From the NCBI RefSeq assembly GCF_002775205.1, contig NC_036462.1, forward strand, positions 30,793,084 through 30,857,083: DNA of 64,000 bases. Reading direction: 5' to 3'. Made by a program: the position numbers and the translations under genes. This document shows, in pieces, positions 25,766 through 37,772 of this stretch. Source of the stretch: Xiphophorus maculatus. Its lineage: Eukaryota > Chordata > Actinopteri > Cyprinodontiformes > Poeciliidae. Position 1 is the first letter of the stretch, and the number at the start of each line of letters is the position of its first letter. The notes beneath the pieces were generated by a model. It made no database searches and was not told the origin of the DNA. It saw only the letters and a list, made by a program, of their open reading frames with translations.

Positions 25766-26854
25766 TTCTGCGGGATGTAAGCAGAGGAAACGCTTTAGTT
25801 GATCAACTTCTCAAGCCCAGCTATTCAAGGTGGGAGGCATCAGTGCCGTAAAAGGAGAGTTCAGACACTTCCACGGACTTCCCTAGAAAGAATGGACTGC
25901 AGAAGTCAATTTGGGTCATGCAGATCCAAATAGTTCCAAACAGCAGCAGTTCCAGGATTGAATGGAGTTCATTCTCTGTGTTTCAGCAGTTTCTCTGGCA
26001 AGTTGATGAAAATATTTTCTTACTGACTGCTCTTTACCACAATTTACCAACAGTAATATTTTAAGTGACCAGTTTTTGCTAATTGAGGATGTTTAGTTGC
26101 TAGTTTTATTTTAACTGCAGCTAGCTCATTGCGAGCCTGACAGGTTTAAACAATTTTATTTCAGTCTGTCTAATACAGCGTTTTACAATATCCATTGCAG
26201 CTTAAAGTTTTAAAGTTGATCATTTTCTTATTTTTGGGGAAATTCCAGTTACTGAACTACCTGAACTATAAAACATTTAGCCTTTCTAGTGGTAATTTTT
26301 TAGTTCACTTTAGTAATTTTCTAGCTCAGTCTTTGGTGTTTTAGTTCCACGTAATTTTACGTAAATTACATAGTACTTTAGATCAAATTCTAGTCTTATA
26401 TCCGTCATAGGAGAGGGCTGAGTAATTTTTAAAATATATTTTCCAGGTAATGGGAACGATTTCAGTTATGCATGTTGCATACAAAGTATTACAAAGGTAA
26501 CAAGGTCTCATTTTTGGTCGTACAAAATAAAAGCTGAATCAAGACATTTGAACAAAATGAATTTAACCACATAACCTTCACAAAGTTAATATTTACTGCA
26601 GGACTGTTAATTACATTTATATTATTAATGTCTCCTTCATGTCCAGGAACTTTGCCAGAAGACATTCCATTGTTAAAACTTGCTTTTGTAAGAACTGCGT
26701 TATTTCTTTTCTTCTGTCCGACGTTCTCCTGCCGCCATTCTTTGCCAGTCGTGGCAGCTGTCGTTGACTATTGTTCTTTATTTGAATATCACTTGATCAA
26801 GCCTTTTCTAATATTCCACATAACAGAGTAAGTAATAAGTGAATGTGTGATTTG

Positions 26855-26955
26855 TGCCAATATCATATTGGGTTAGTATATCGGTCAATAGTCAAAGCTT
26901 CAATATTGGTATTGAATCGGAAGTGAAAACATTTTATTGGGACATTCCTACTGAA
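26855..26955. mobile_element. End of a DNA element (tatcggtc type)
   Basis: gttagtatatcggtcaatag, then attggtattgaatcgg and gaaaacattttattgggaca, is the usual end wording of a dispersed vertebrate DNA element. Only this fragment is seen. Confidence 0.35.
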
Positions 26956-27834
26956 AACACTTCTACTTTAGAGCAAGATACCTGGAAAGATGGATAGCGC
27001 TTTATGAAGAAAGACACATCACCACTGTTTACAAGCTTACATCCCACAATGCAACACGTGGCTACGGGAAAGCATGTGGCTCTAGCTTAGCAGCCATGTT
27101 GGATCAAGATTGCTCAAACGAACTCTGCTGTGTCCAGAGCTAAATAAACCGCACTGACAGGGGAAACAAACTAAACACACATAATCATATTATAACCATT
27201 AATGGACTAACACATAAATAAATAGCATAAATTTAAAAAAAAGGAACAACAAAGACTTGATGTTCTGAATCTAAGGTTGAATACAAGCTATGTGATTTGA
27301 AATAACATTTCAAAGCAGGTCGCATTAGGGGCAGGTTTATTGTTGGGTCATTGATCGCCTCTAGCGACTTTAGAGTGTGAATCCCAGAAAAAATTAAAAT
27401 GACATAAAAGGAGACGAGAGTATGATCAATAGTTTGAAGTTTTGGTATAGGAAGATTTTTGATTGTTTCACAGAGTGGCATCATGTACATCTGCCAATAA
27501 CTAAAAACTAAACCACAATAATTTATCAAAACCTGCTTCAGATCTAGGAGATATTTAAATCAAATCGCTAGCCAAAGTGTTCAAGTACATTCACAAAGCC
27601 ACTGGAAATCAGCCTCTGTCCTTCATACTAACCTAACCACTGACTAAATGTGTTTACTAAGACGCTCCTGTTGTACAGCAGCTTCTCTCACTCCTGTTTC
27701 ATAGCAACAGAACGTTTTTAGAATCGACCGTCTCTTCTTCTCTTCTGACCAATAACAAGACCAAGACAATGTTAAAGGGAAACAACAAAGGAAAGGTGGT
27801 TAGAAAGTAGAAATGGTGATGCATTTGGAAAAAA

Positions 27835-27990
27835 AAACAAAAAAAACTAGACGTCCCTGAATGGTTGCCACGGGAGATTCAAGGATTTCTCAAACACTGA
27901 TGAAGGAATCCAAGCAACACTCCAGGTGTGTTCTGGTGAGGGGATAACATCGTAACATAATTTGAAAGCTCAGAAAAGTCCCTTTTACAT
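27835..27990. mobile_element. Repeat fragment related to 37620-37770
   Basis: gaatggttgccacgggagat, tttctcaaaca, then gatgag-type words and cataatttgaaagctcagaa, with ccctttta at the end, align by eye with 37626-37772. Confidence 0.5.
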
Positions 27991-29289
27991 ACTAAACCCC
28001 TTTAATGGGCTCAAACTGGCATCTGATTGGTGCATTTCTCATTTTAAATTTGAAGGACTTAACGAAAGTAATGAGGCATTTGACACGTTTCATGTAACAG
28101 TTTGAGACTCATCCAGTAAATATGTAATTTCTTTTATTAATGGTATATGTTGAAATAGTAAATAATTTACCAACTGATTAGAAACTTTCAGGTAATAATG
28201 AAGTTACCAGGTAACCAAAGAATATCGCAAACTGTGAATATGGAAGAAGGAAATAATCAATTATTTAATCAACGATTAAATATTCATCTTACAGCCAGAA
28301 CACATCAGCGTCCAAAATCTAAAGTCAAAACTGCCACAACTTTCACTTTCTATCCTGATCCCCACTCCAGCTGCCCAACTCAACCAGCAGCAGTCCAGCT
28401 AGCTGCTAACCAACCTTGTCCTCTTTTCAAGCACCAATGTCTACAGCATGCCTCATTGTAGCTCCTGTCTGGAATGATTTTCTGCTTTCTGGAAGTAGAG
28501 AATGGCTGCAAGGTCTAAACACACGCCTGTCTTTATACAGTCAGTAAAAACTTTGCCAAGCAACACATTCATCGACATTAAGGCTGCGTCCATACTGCCA
28601 GCAATGCTTAAGACGGTATTATTAAAGAAATATCAGAAAGAACCGATGTTAATATAACGGCAGGTATTTCATGTCTTTTAGGTCCTAATTGAGGCTTGAG
28701 GGACTAATGTTCCTCTCCTGACAGTCTCAACACATTGGCAACAGCTACATTTCAACAGGAGACGCATTAAAACACATGTTGCATAAGCCAGTGCAATACT
28801 GAAAGGTGTTACTCACTGAGAATTAAATAGCACAGAAGCCTGGCAGCCATTTTCAACCGCTGAAAGGTCAAATGTTCCTTCATGACCCCTCCAGACTGAC
28901 TCTAACCTCTGGTGCAGCAGCACTAAAGTTAGGTTCACCCAAATTTTAAACAGGTATCATATTAAACATGCCAGCTTGAACATAATGACAACATTGACTT
29001 GAACTGGAGTAGCTCTGTACTTTTATTTAGATCTTTTTCTTTTTCATTCTTTAATTTTTGCCTTTCTGGGGGAAAATTGCTTTATTTTTAGACAACTGTT
29101 CCTTCTTGTTTCGGATGCTGTGTAGTTTGACTGATTTTTCATACGTTGCTATTTTGCTATGGAGAACGTTTTGAAGTTGTTAGACCTCAGATGTTTTATC
29201 TTCTACCTCAATCATGGATTCTTATGCTTCTATAAGTGTGTCCTCTACCAAATCAGGAGGTGCTGCTGCTGCTCTCTGTGCCTCTCCCT

Positions 29290-29725
29290 CCCACCTTTCT
29301 GTCTCTAGAAGTTAAGTGAAGAGGCACCTGGAGAGACTGAACCGGAACAAGGCTGCAGGTCCAGATGGTGTCAGTCCTAAAGAGCAATTTCATCTCTGTG
29401 GGATTCTAAAACATCTCTACAACTTTATCTTGACCCGATGGAAAATTCCATTGTTGCGGAAGACATCCTGCCTGGTTCTGGTACCAAAGAAAACTCACTA
29501 TCACCAACGACTATAGACCTGTTGCCCTGACATTACACATAAAGTCCTGCAGTCTCCTCATTTCAGTGGAGTTGGACTTGAAGATGCCATCATACTCCTC
29601 GATAAACAAACCCACTGTCATCTGGACAAAGCAGGCAGCACTGTGAGGATCATTCTTTAATTTCTCAAGTACATTAAACACAATTCAGTCAAATTTGCTT
29701 TGTCAGAAACTCCAGAGTAACAGGT
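29290..29725 (+). pseudogene. LINE reverse-transcriptase remnant (L2-like), plus strand
   Basis: A frame reads LERLNRNKAAGPDGVSPK, then LRKTSCLVLVPKK. With a frame change it continues to DYRPVAL and to KAGSTVRIIFFNFSS (an FDFSSAF-type motif). This is the order of reverse-transcriptase motifs in L2/CR1-clade LINEs. Stops and shifts show it is dead. Confidence 0.7.
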
Positions 29726-29739
29726 GGAGGCCAACAGGC

Positions 29740-30420
29740 ACCAATATAAAGTCCATTAAAACAAGTCTAGAACTAACAAACACAATGAATGGTCTTCTCT
29801 AAATCAATCCGATTTAAAAAAGATTTAACTTTGGTCAGCAGATGCAGATGACAAAAGCTGGATTTGACTGCAGAGTCAATTTGTTTATTAAATCTAAACT
29901 CCTGATAAGGCTTCTGACATATTTACTTAATTGGCGGGAACTGTCACCAAATGAAACACAGTCAGCATTTCAGTAATATAAAAAAGTTTTTACTCAGCCA
30001 CTGGTTAACAGCTATTACCTAATCTACAAAAGATAAGATCACATTAGTTATACCTGGCTTAAGAGACAAATAAATTTGTAAGTCATCTGAATAACAGTGG
30101 AAGGACACTTTGTGCACAAACATAAATTCAACTAATGGCAGCATATAAAAGGAGAAGAGAAGGGGACCAAGAATGGAGCCTTGTGGCACTCCACAAAGAA
30201 TTTATAGTAAGTAACAACTGATGGTACGTAAGCCACTTCAGTGAGGTGCCACGAATACAAACAAAGTGTTTCAAACAAGACGGGAGGACAGAATGGTCCA
30301 AGGCTGCTGTAAGGTCCAAAAGAACCAGAATGACAGAGCGCTTACTGTCAACAGACATAATGTCGTTATGTATTTTTAAACAAGGTGGTCTCTGTACTGT
30401 CTCAATCTGAAACCCGACAG
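29740..30420 (-). pseudogene. Second LINE reverse-transcriptase remnant, minus strand
   Basis: On the minus strand: SVILVLLDLTAALD (first catalytic Asp motif), GTSLKWLTYH, then in another frame [17 protein letters not shown] and [14 protein letters not shown], whose YSDD is the YxDD catalytic box. It faces the opposite way from the LINE at 29290-29725. Frameshifts make it inactive. Confidence 0.75.
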
Positions 30421-31047
30421 AAATTTTTCAAAAACGTCATTTGATTCTAAGCTCGCAGTTGTACAAATTTTACCTTGTCTTTCTCAAATTTTGGAAAGAG
30501 AAGGTAAATGAGAAATATCTAAAATTAGATCAAATTGAAGAGTCAAACTGGGGCTTTTTAAGAAGAGGTCCAACAAGAGCAAGAGCACTTATTGAGCAGG
30601 TGTGTGTGATATTCAAACACACAAACACAGTTGGTTCACATAGATATATGCCCTTACATCAGTCTCACTATGCATTCAGCGACACAGATATGACAGCATA
30701 ATTATCAGCAGCGTAATACAAAGGGACCAGGCTGGAAAACTGCAGGAAAAGTGAAAGCGTTTTAACACCTACACTTTTCCTAGTGAGATGGTCAAACAGT
30801 CACAACCCCCACAGGTGCCACACCCATTTACTCACTCAAATTAGGAGGATGATTGCTCTGTGTCAGACCACTGGTAGTGATTTTTGGACGGTTCAGGGTT
30901 CAAGTAAAGAAAATATAACCAGATTAAAGGGAAAAAACTGTTCACTTCTATCTGTTGTAATGCTGGTACAGAATGAGATCTGGACTTCAGCTAGAGGCAA
31001 AGGTTTTAATGACTTTTCCACTTTAGCATTTTCATATGAGGAAGATG

Positions 31048-31084
31048 GACATACTCTGAGAACTCGAAGTTCTCAGAGTATGTC
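31048..31084. repeat. Perfect inverted repeat with 17-bp arms and a 3-base loop
   Basis: The arm gacatactctgagaact and its exact complement agttctcagagtatgtc are separated by cga. A second, imperfect hairpin with the same words follows up to about 31117. Confidence 0.85.
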
Positions 31085-31299
31085 AGATACTCTCTCAAAG
31101 AGTTCTCAGAGTATCTCAAATACATATTGTACTTTTTTTTCCACCTTCCAAATCAAACATTTGTGGTTAGTAGATGTTGTCGCATGCAACATTGTCATTG
31201 TCAGCGTGCAGCTTGAACACAACACACCAGTGTTCAGACTGTGGCGTTTCCACAAGCACAGACATCAGCGTCAGGTATTTAAATTTGTTATTTGAAGTA

Positions 31300-34080
31300 G
31301 GGGTGTAGCAATACAATAATCTCACGATACGATATGTATCACGATATTTGGCAAATGATACGAGTTGATACACTTTTACGATTTTCTGAAGGATTTTTAA
31401 GTGATTTTAGTGACATTTTGTGTTCCATAGACTTGGATTTAATTAACTGAAAACAGATTTAAAAAAGCACCAACTACACAATACCCGACTCTGATTGGAC
31501 AGAGTCTAACAGCTGGACAAAATGAATAAAAATGCAGTGAGAAATTTAGTTTCCGCCATTTAATTTCTGTGGATTTGACATAAAACTCAAAGTTTGAACA
31601 GTGATCCAGGAGCTGAGTGGGGAAATTATCAGCCTCTGTAGACTCTCAATATGCAAATGATTGCACTTATATTTTTCTTTGGGAGTGGCTGTGTTTTGGA
31701 GTAAAAAAAAGTCTTTTGGACTCTAGGGAAAAGGCTTTTCTACCTTGGCTCCCAGAGTTAGCCATGGCTGTAAGCTGTTTACTACTAGCTGCTGGGGGAG
31801 TGGCTCTGCCTCACCCCCTAGTGATCGACTCCTTGCAGCTGCACAGCGCCGCCATTCCCCTGCTTGGATCTCCGAGTAGCTGCCTCTCAGACTGTCAGGA
31901 TCTCATCGTATTCTCAGTCTCTGATACTCTTTGTCAGTTGCTAATAAGATCGATCCGCCATCGTTATCATGGCAATCCTCACTGCGCCCAGAGTCTGCCT
32001 GCGGGTTTCCGCTCTTCGTTATCCAGCTCAAAACAGAGCGGCACTGTCTGCTGCGTGTTCATTCTTTAAGCAATCCTTTATATACAGAACGGAAACCACT
32101 AGGCTAAAAACAAATGACGAAGTGGATGCCACTGGTTGCTCTGATATCCAAACTTTGCATTAATTTCGTGATCTCACTGCTTTTGCCGCTGCTCCGTTCG
32201 TGCCGCTCCTCCGCTTCTCTTTCACGGTTACTTGAGCAACTTTACTTCTACTTCGTTTCTTAGCAACAAAACACAGCCCATCGTTATTAATTGAAGATTT
32301 GAAATTTCCAAAAACAAAGGAATCTAATGTTGCGTTTCCCTTTTACATAACCGAAAAAGCAGGTTTTTGACTAGGCCTGTCGCGATAAACAATAAATCAA
32401 TTAATCGCACAATAAATTTAAATTATCGACCTCATGTTAATTATCAGCTTTATCGTCTCTTCTGGCCTTTTTCTTTTTCTGTTGATGACACTGAACGAAA
32501 AAAGGCTCAACTCCGGTGCTCTCCACTGACCCTCCCTTCCTCATTGTCTTAGTGTAATGCCCAGCGCACACTACACGATCTTAAGAGTTGTCGGCCCATT
32601 TTCAAAACCTGAGAGACCACAAACTAGCCGACAGAAATCCTAGGTTTAACGGTTCGATAGGGTTCGATCCTGCGGTGTGATGTCCAACAATGGGCACAAA
32701 ATAACGGCTACAAGTCCAGTGAACTAATTTTAAAACCAGGCATTAATCAATGCTTTACTACAATCTACCTGCAATGCATATGGCTAGTGTCAGTTCTGAC
32801 TGAATGAAAATCATTAGAACCTATTTATGTCACGTTAACGAAGAACAGCTGAAAAGTTACCGGGTTTATCAACTGTGGTACCAATTTCGCTCCAACTCCT
32901 CCTCTTGTCATTTCTATATTCTATATTTGCACGAAATGTTGAATAAATATTAATGTTGTTTCCACAAATCATCTCCAATGTCCGCTGAACTTCTGGTTGC
33001 GCCGTGTCAGCTGTTTGGGATTCCCCTCCGTAATCTTCCCTCAGAAAGAAGGAGGAGAATCCCCGCTTTCTGATTGGCTACCTGTCACATTCAACAGGCT
33101 GCGTTAAAGCTCCCAGTCAGGGAAAACTCCTGATTTAGATCGGAGTGGCCACAACGATCTACCGTTAACAAACCACACACTACAGGATGATCGGTTATGA
33201 AATCGCAAGCGACAATCTTAGAATTGGGGCAAAAAATCATGTAGTGTGAACTATTGCATCAGGTAGTCGGATGTGCCCATTTTCGCTATTTAAATCTAAT
33301 GATTACACCGCGCGCTTCTTCTTTTACGGGGGAAAATGAAGTCGGCGGCTGCTTACCATAGTTGCGAGACCTGTTGTGGCTCCATATTGGTCCATATATA
33401 AGGCGCACCGGATTATAAGGCGCACTGGATTATAAGGCGCACTGTTGGCTTTTGAGAAAATTGAAGGTTTTTAGGTGTGCCTTATAGTGCGGAAAATACG
33501 ATAAATTTTTTGTTAATGGAGACTGAGAATCCCTTTTATTTTTGTTTTTGGTTGTTTTATTTTGTTTATCAGTTCCAGTGTTAAGTGTTCTTTTAAAAAT
33601 AAAGTCTATCTTTGACAGAAAATTGCATGCATTACTATGTAATTTCCATTAAATCAGTGTAAAAAGGTCTTCAAACAATATTATTGTTTATCGCAATAAT
33701 TTTTGAGACAATTAATCGCTCTGCAAAATTTGTTATCGTGACAGGCCTATTTCTGACATTTCTCTGACTTTTGGAAAAATATGGTTCACTTATTTTAGCA
33801 TAACTCTGGTTTTACTTGGCCTATTAACACAATTTAAAAACTGGTGTGTAGTTTACAATGTGCACTTTAAGTACAAGATGAAAGTGGGACTGGGGGAGGC
33901 GGAGTCTTGCTGCTACTCCGTCACAAACCAGACAAGTTAAAAAGACTGTATAAGCATATGGACACCTATGGTTTAGCGTATCGATAATCGCGGATGAAAA
34001 ATCGATACCTACCAAGGGTGGGGTGGGGGGATATTGATAAATATTGTAGAATCGATATAATTATACAGCCCTAATTTGAA
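31300..34080. mobile_element. Nested DNA elements, outer segment
   Basis: The left side begins taggggtgtagcaatacaat, then cacgatacgatatgtatcac. The right side ends tatcgataatcgcgg..., aatcgatataattatacagc and cctaa. Both sides look like ends of fish gtgtaacgatac-type DNA elements, but that they belong to one element is inference. The inner element at 32373-33748 splits them. Confidence 0.4.
32373..33748. mobile_element. Non-autonomous DNA transposon with 16-bp terminal inverted repeats
   Basis: The left end AGGCCTGTCGCGATAA pairs with the right end TTATCGTGACAGGCCT with one mismatch, and TA lies at both junctions (cTAggcc...ggccTAt). Inside are further remnants: a segment at about 32565-33255 with cagcgcacactacacgat and atcatgtagtgtgaac near its two ends (Harbinger-like wording), and a tataaggcgcaccggattat-type fish repeat at about 33397-33500. 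No transposase frame is seen. Confidence 0.75.
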
Positions 34081-34639
34081 AGCAAGATTAATTTATTAGT
34101 TGAGCACATTTTGAGCGACAAAACAATTCTAAGCTATTTACATGATTGAAAGGAAAATAATACAACAAACGGGTAAAAAAAAAAAAGCAAACACTAACTT
34201 GCAGTGGTAAAGTGAGGGAAAATGATGACAAGTTAAAAACCAGACCACATTTTAGGGTGTTCCAGTTATTAATCAAAGGCAGATCTAAACGAATGGGTTT
34301 TAAATCTTGATTTGAAGGGGATTTATCTTGCAAAACCCAGTTAATACTTAAATGCATTTAGTGTAGCGTCTCTAGGAGGCAGGAAAGTTGAAGTTAGTGT
34401 CTACCGGCACAGAATAACCATCTTTATTTTCAGTTTGGGTCATTTTCTCTATTAATTATTGCCTTATTTTTTATTTTTATTTTATTTTAACAATAACGCC
34501 AGTATTCATGCACAAAGTCATGGACTTCCAGCTAAGCAATTTCACAAATCTGCCATTTTTATTTCTCGCAGCAATTTTGGAGTCCAAGTTCAAAGATGCA
34601 GAAGCTGTTTGAAAATGTTCGCTTGGTTGGTGTATTAAT

Positions 34640-34803
34640 CCACACTATAAAACTTTATTTATCTAAGCAATGTTCCCACATCAGTGGAGGAAATCTCCTT
34701 TTTTTGTGTGAAGCACTTCAAGGACGACTGCTTCATCAAACTCCGCCAGGATCAAGAGGGATTTACCGATAGATTTTTGCCCCGTTTGCACGGCGCTGTG
34801 TAA
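34640..34803 (+). pseudogene. THAP-domain remnant
   Basis: The frame reads FLCVKHFKDDCFIK, then LRQDQEGFTDRFLP, ending at a TAA at 34801. This is the second half of a THAP zinc-finger domain: the C-x2-H pair, the conserved F, and the long basic loop. The first half with its Cys pair and conserved Trp and Pro was not found. It may come from a host gene copy or from a P-element-like transposon. Confidence 0.55.
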
Positions 34804-35885
34804 AAACCATAACGACTTTGTTGTGATCCAGCCACCTGTGATCTCGCAGTCTCTTACACCGGGACTTTTTGAAACCAGGTATCATGAGTGAACTACCAAC
34901 AAAAACAATGGCGGATAGAGGGTGCACTGTGTGAACTGCTTAACCTGTTCAACTGAACAACTCTTGATAAGGACTATCTATGTGTTACACAGGCACTTGG
35001 TTCATGGGAGGCAGTGTAGGGTTAGTTCTAAATTAGGTGGAAGGTAAGGGTCAAAAGCACATTGTACATTCAAAGATATGCTAAAAATCACAGCGCCGTA
35101 CAGTGGCCTGGCATTGAAACTACAACGGATTAAAGGTGTTTTGGCAGTCTCATCTAAACGTGAGACTGCCAATCAACATCTGAAAATACCAGCAGCTTCC
35201 ACTCATCTTGTGCAAACTTAGCCTTTGTCTAATTGAGGGTCGGTTCCTTCTCTCTATGGAAATGACGGACACAGCAAAGCAGAAGCTGAAAAAAAATGCT
35301 ACAATGACAATAGACTTTATTTTAGACATGAATTTATTGTATCGATGTGACATCTGGGACGATGTTTTAGCTAGAAGCAGCAGGATGTTAGCCGTGTGTG
35401 CTAGCTTTTAATTGCACTGAGTGTTACTACATGAACATTGTTTTTGCCGTTTTTGTCTTATGGAACATGATCCAAATGCATTCAGTGATGTTCTTGGTGC
35501 TAGGATCAGTTAACTCGCTAACTATGTTGAGGCCTCATTTACAAGGCGAGTTCATTCTTCCTGTGGTAGCGTTTTCTGGCTCCAGCATGTGAGGTTGGAC
35601 GGACAAGTCTTCCATAGTTAGACATTTTTAAGTAAATTTGGAAATAAAAAGTTAGCAAACTGCTATAAAACTACAAAAAGGGGTGAAATGGGACCTGGAG
35701 GGGCGGGGCATAAAGTGCCTGAGTTTCATTTAAAGAGACAGGTCAGCACATCAGAACAGAGGTAAAAAAAAAAAAAAAAAAGTGGGGGCCTGTGGATCTC
35801 AAACCAAGAGTAATTCAGACCAACACGTTTCAGTTCCACTTTACATAGACCACTACTGAATGATTTAAATGTTAAAAGGAAGGAT

Positions 35886-36260
35886 TTAAAAGCACGGTAC
35901 ATCCACTTTAGAGGAACTCAGTGTTTCGGTCGTTTTGCAATTTGCGAAAAGTTTGTTCCAGGTTAGCAGAGCGTAAAAACTGAATGCTTCTGCTCCATGT
36001 TGGGTTCTGGTTCTGGGGATGCAGAGTAGACTAGAAGACCTGAGTGATCGGGAATGCTGATACAACAAGTCTTTCATTTATTTCGGTGCCAAGACATTCA
36101 GTAATTTGAACAAGAACATTTAGTTTCTTCTAAGTCCTTCCATTCCTACAGGGAGCCAGTGGAAGGACTTTAGAACTGACCTTGATTTTTTAGGCAGACC
36201 TGTGAAGATACCATTGCAATAATTACTACTACTAAAGATAAATGCAGGGATGAGTTTCCC
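35886..36260 (-). pseudogene. L2-like LINE C-terminal remnant
   Basis: The minus frame has RTRTQHGAEAFSFYALLTWN, then KTTETLSSSK, the usual C-terminal wording of L2/CR1-type LINEs. The flank up to 36260 (gggagccagtggaaggactt, aggcagacctgtgaagatac, attgcaataatta) is a second very common fish LINE fragment. Confidence 0.6.
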
Positions 36261-37039
36261 TAGATGTTGCCGGATTGTAGATCATAGTTCTCACTCTTTA
36301 CCATTACTGCTACAATTTATATCCAGTTGTAAAACAAAAACGTGGTCTTGCTGTTTGATAGCAAATTAATTAAAGGCTGTCAATTTGAATATTGTACCAA
36401 GAATCATTGTAAATGTAGGTATGGTGCTAATGGGAGACATGAGGCATGAATCTCAATGTGTAGATCGAAGCTATGGGCGGACATTTATGTTTATCACCAA
36501 CTGTGACAAATGTTTTATAATAAGAACTTTGATTAATTGCTCTCATAATAAATTTAGAATAATGATGCTTAACCCCCCCAAAACTGCTAGTATTTGCTCA
36601 TCACTGCAGTGTTCCTAAGGCTTGTATCCCAGCCTTCATAATAAGAAAGAAGTGTATGTAACAGTGTTCATTCATACTTTAAAGTATTCACCGGATGTAA
36701 TGTCGCTTCATGAAAATTTATATTAATGATTGCAGTGCATGTTGCCAGTTAATTTTATTACTCCTCCTTCTATTCCACAAATGCCAAGTGTTGTGAAATA
36801 GCTTAAACCCCAGCCTGAAACATAAACAGCCTGAAATTGGGAATTCCCCCCGATATGTTTCTTCACATTGGGGGAATTTATACACTTTGGTAAAAAGGAG
36901 GACAGGCAGGTGAGGGGAGGAGAGGACGGTTATTTAGGAGCTTTGTTGTTTCTTTTCATCTTATCATTTTAGCTGCTCTCTCTTGTCTCTACTCGTTTGG
37001 TTTCCTGGGATTCATCTATTCCACATAACTCTGCTTAAA

Positions 37040-37772
37040 GCTACAGTGTGCAACTTCTACAAAAAAATATTTTTTACTCATGTATTTGTTGAATCTGTTA
37101 TTATGCCAGTATGGTATGAGACGAATAATGTGAAAAAATTAGCTCCTCTGCCTTCTCCCAGAGGTAGATGAGAAGGCAGTGCTACCTAGAACAACCAATC
37201 AGAGCCAGGAAGAGGATCTTAGTGATGTCCATCACATCTTCATGCGGCGATGCTCTATATATATATATATATATATATATATCTATATATATATATCACA
37301 ATCGACTATCTTCACTTGTTATAAAAATGCTATATATATTAAGTTAAAAGACTTAAAAGACATTGGACTTCGATATTTAGCAACTTGAAATTGAGCCTCT
37401 GTCTCTTTAAGAAACTCCATCAGGAAGTCATCACAACATGGCTGTTGTTTTTACCACCGCTGGACTGAGAAGTAGCTTCGGTAATGAGTTCAGAAGATGT
37501 GTTTGCTAATTGCTGCTGTCTAGTCTTAAGGAGCTGCTCTGTGAGGACAAGGCTCCGAAGTTTGGAAACTGCAGCTCAGAGGAGAAGCTGCCCCTCCAAG
37601 GTCTACCCAGGCAGTTTGCACAGCTGAATGGTTGCCATGGGGGATTAAAGTGTTTCTCAAACATGCATGAACACATCACGACAACACGCCATGTATGTTT
37701 TTGATGAGGTAATAAAAAATTTACATAATCTAAAGCTCAAAAGGTTAATTTAGTATAATACTGCCCCTTTAA
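37040..37772. mobile_element. Teleost dispersed repeat with a (TA)n tract inside
   Basis: It starts gctacagtgtgcaacttcta and holds aaccaatcagagccaggaag and gatcttagtgatg. It ends tagtataatactgcccctttaa. The inverse of that end wording also occurs near 54957. A pure (TA)n microsatellite lies at 37256-37296. Related copies are at 20575-21110 and 27835-27990. Confidence 0.55.
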
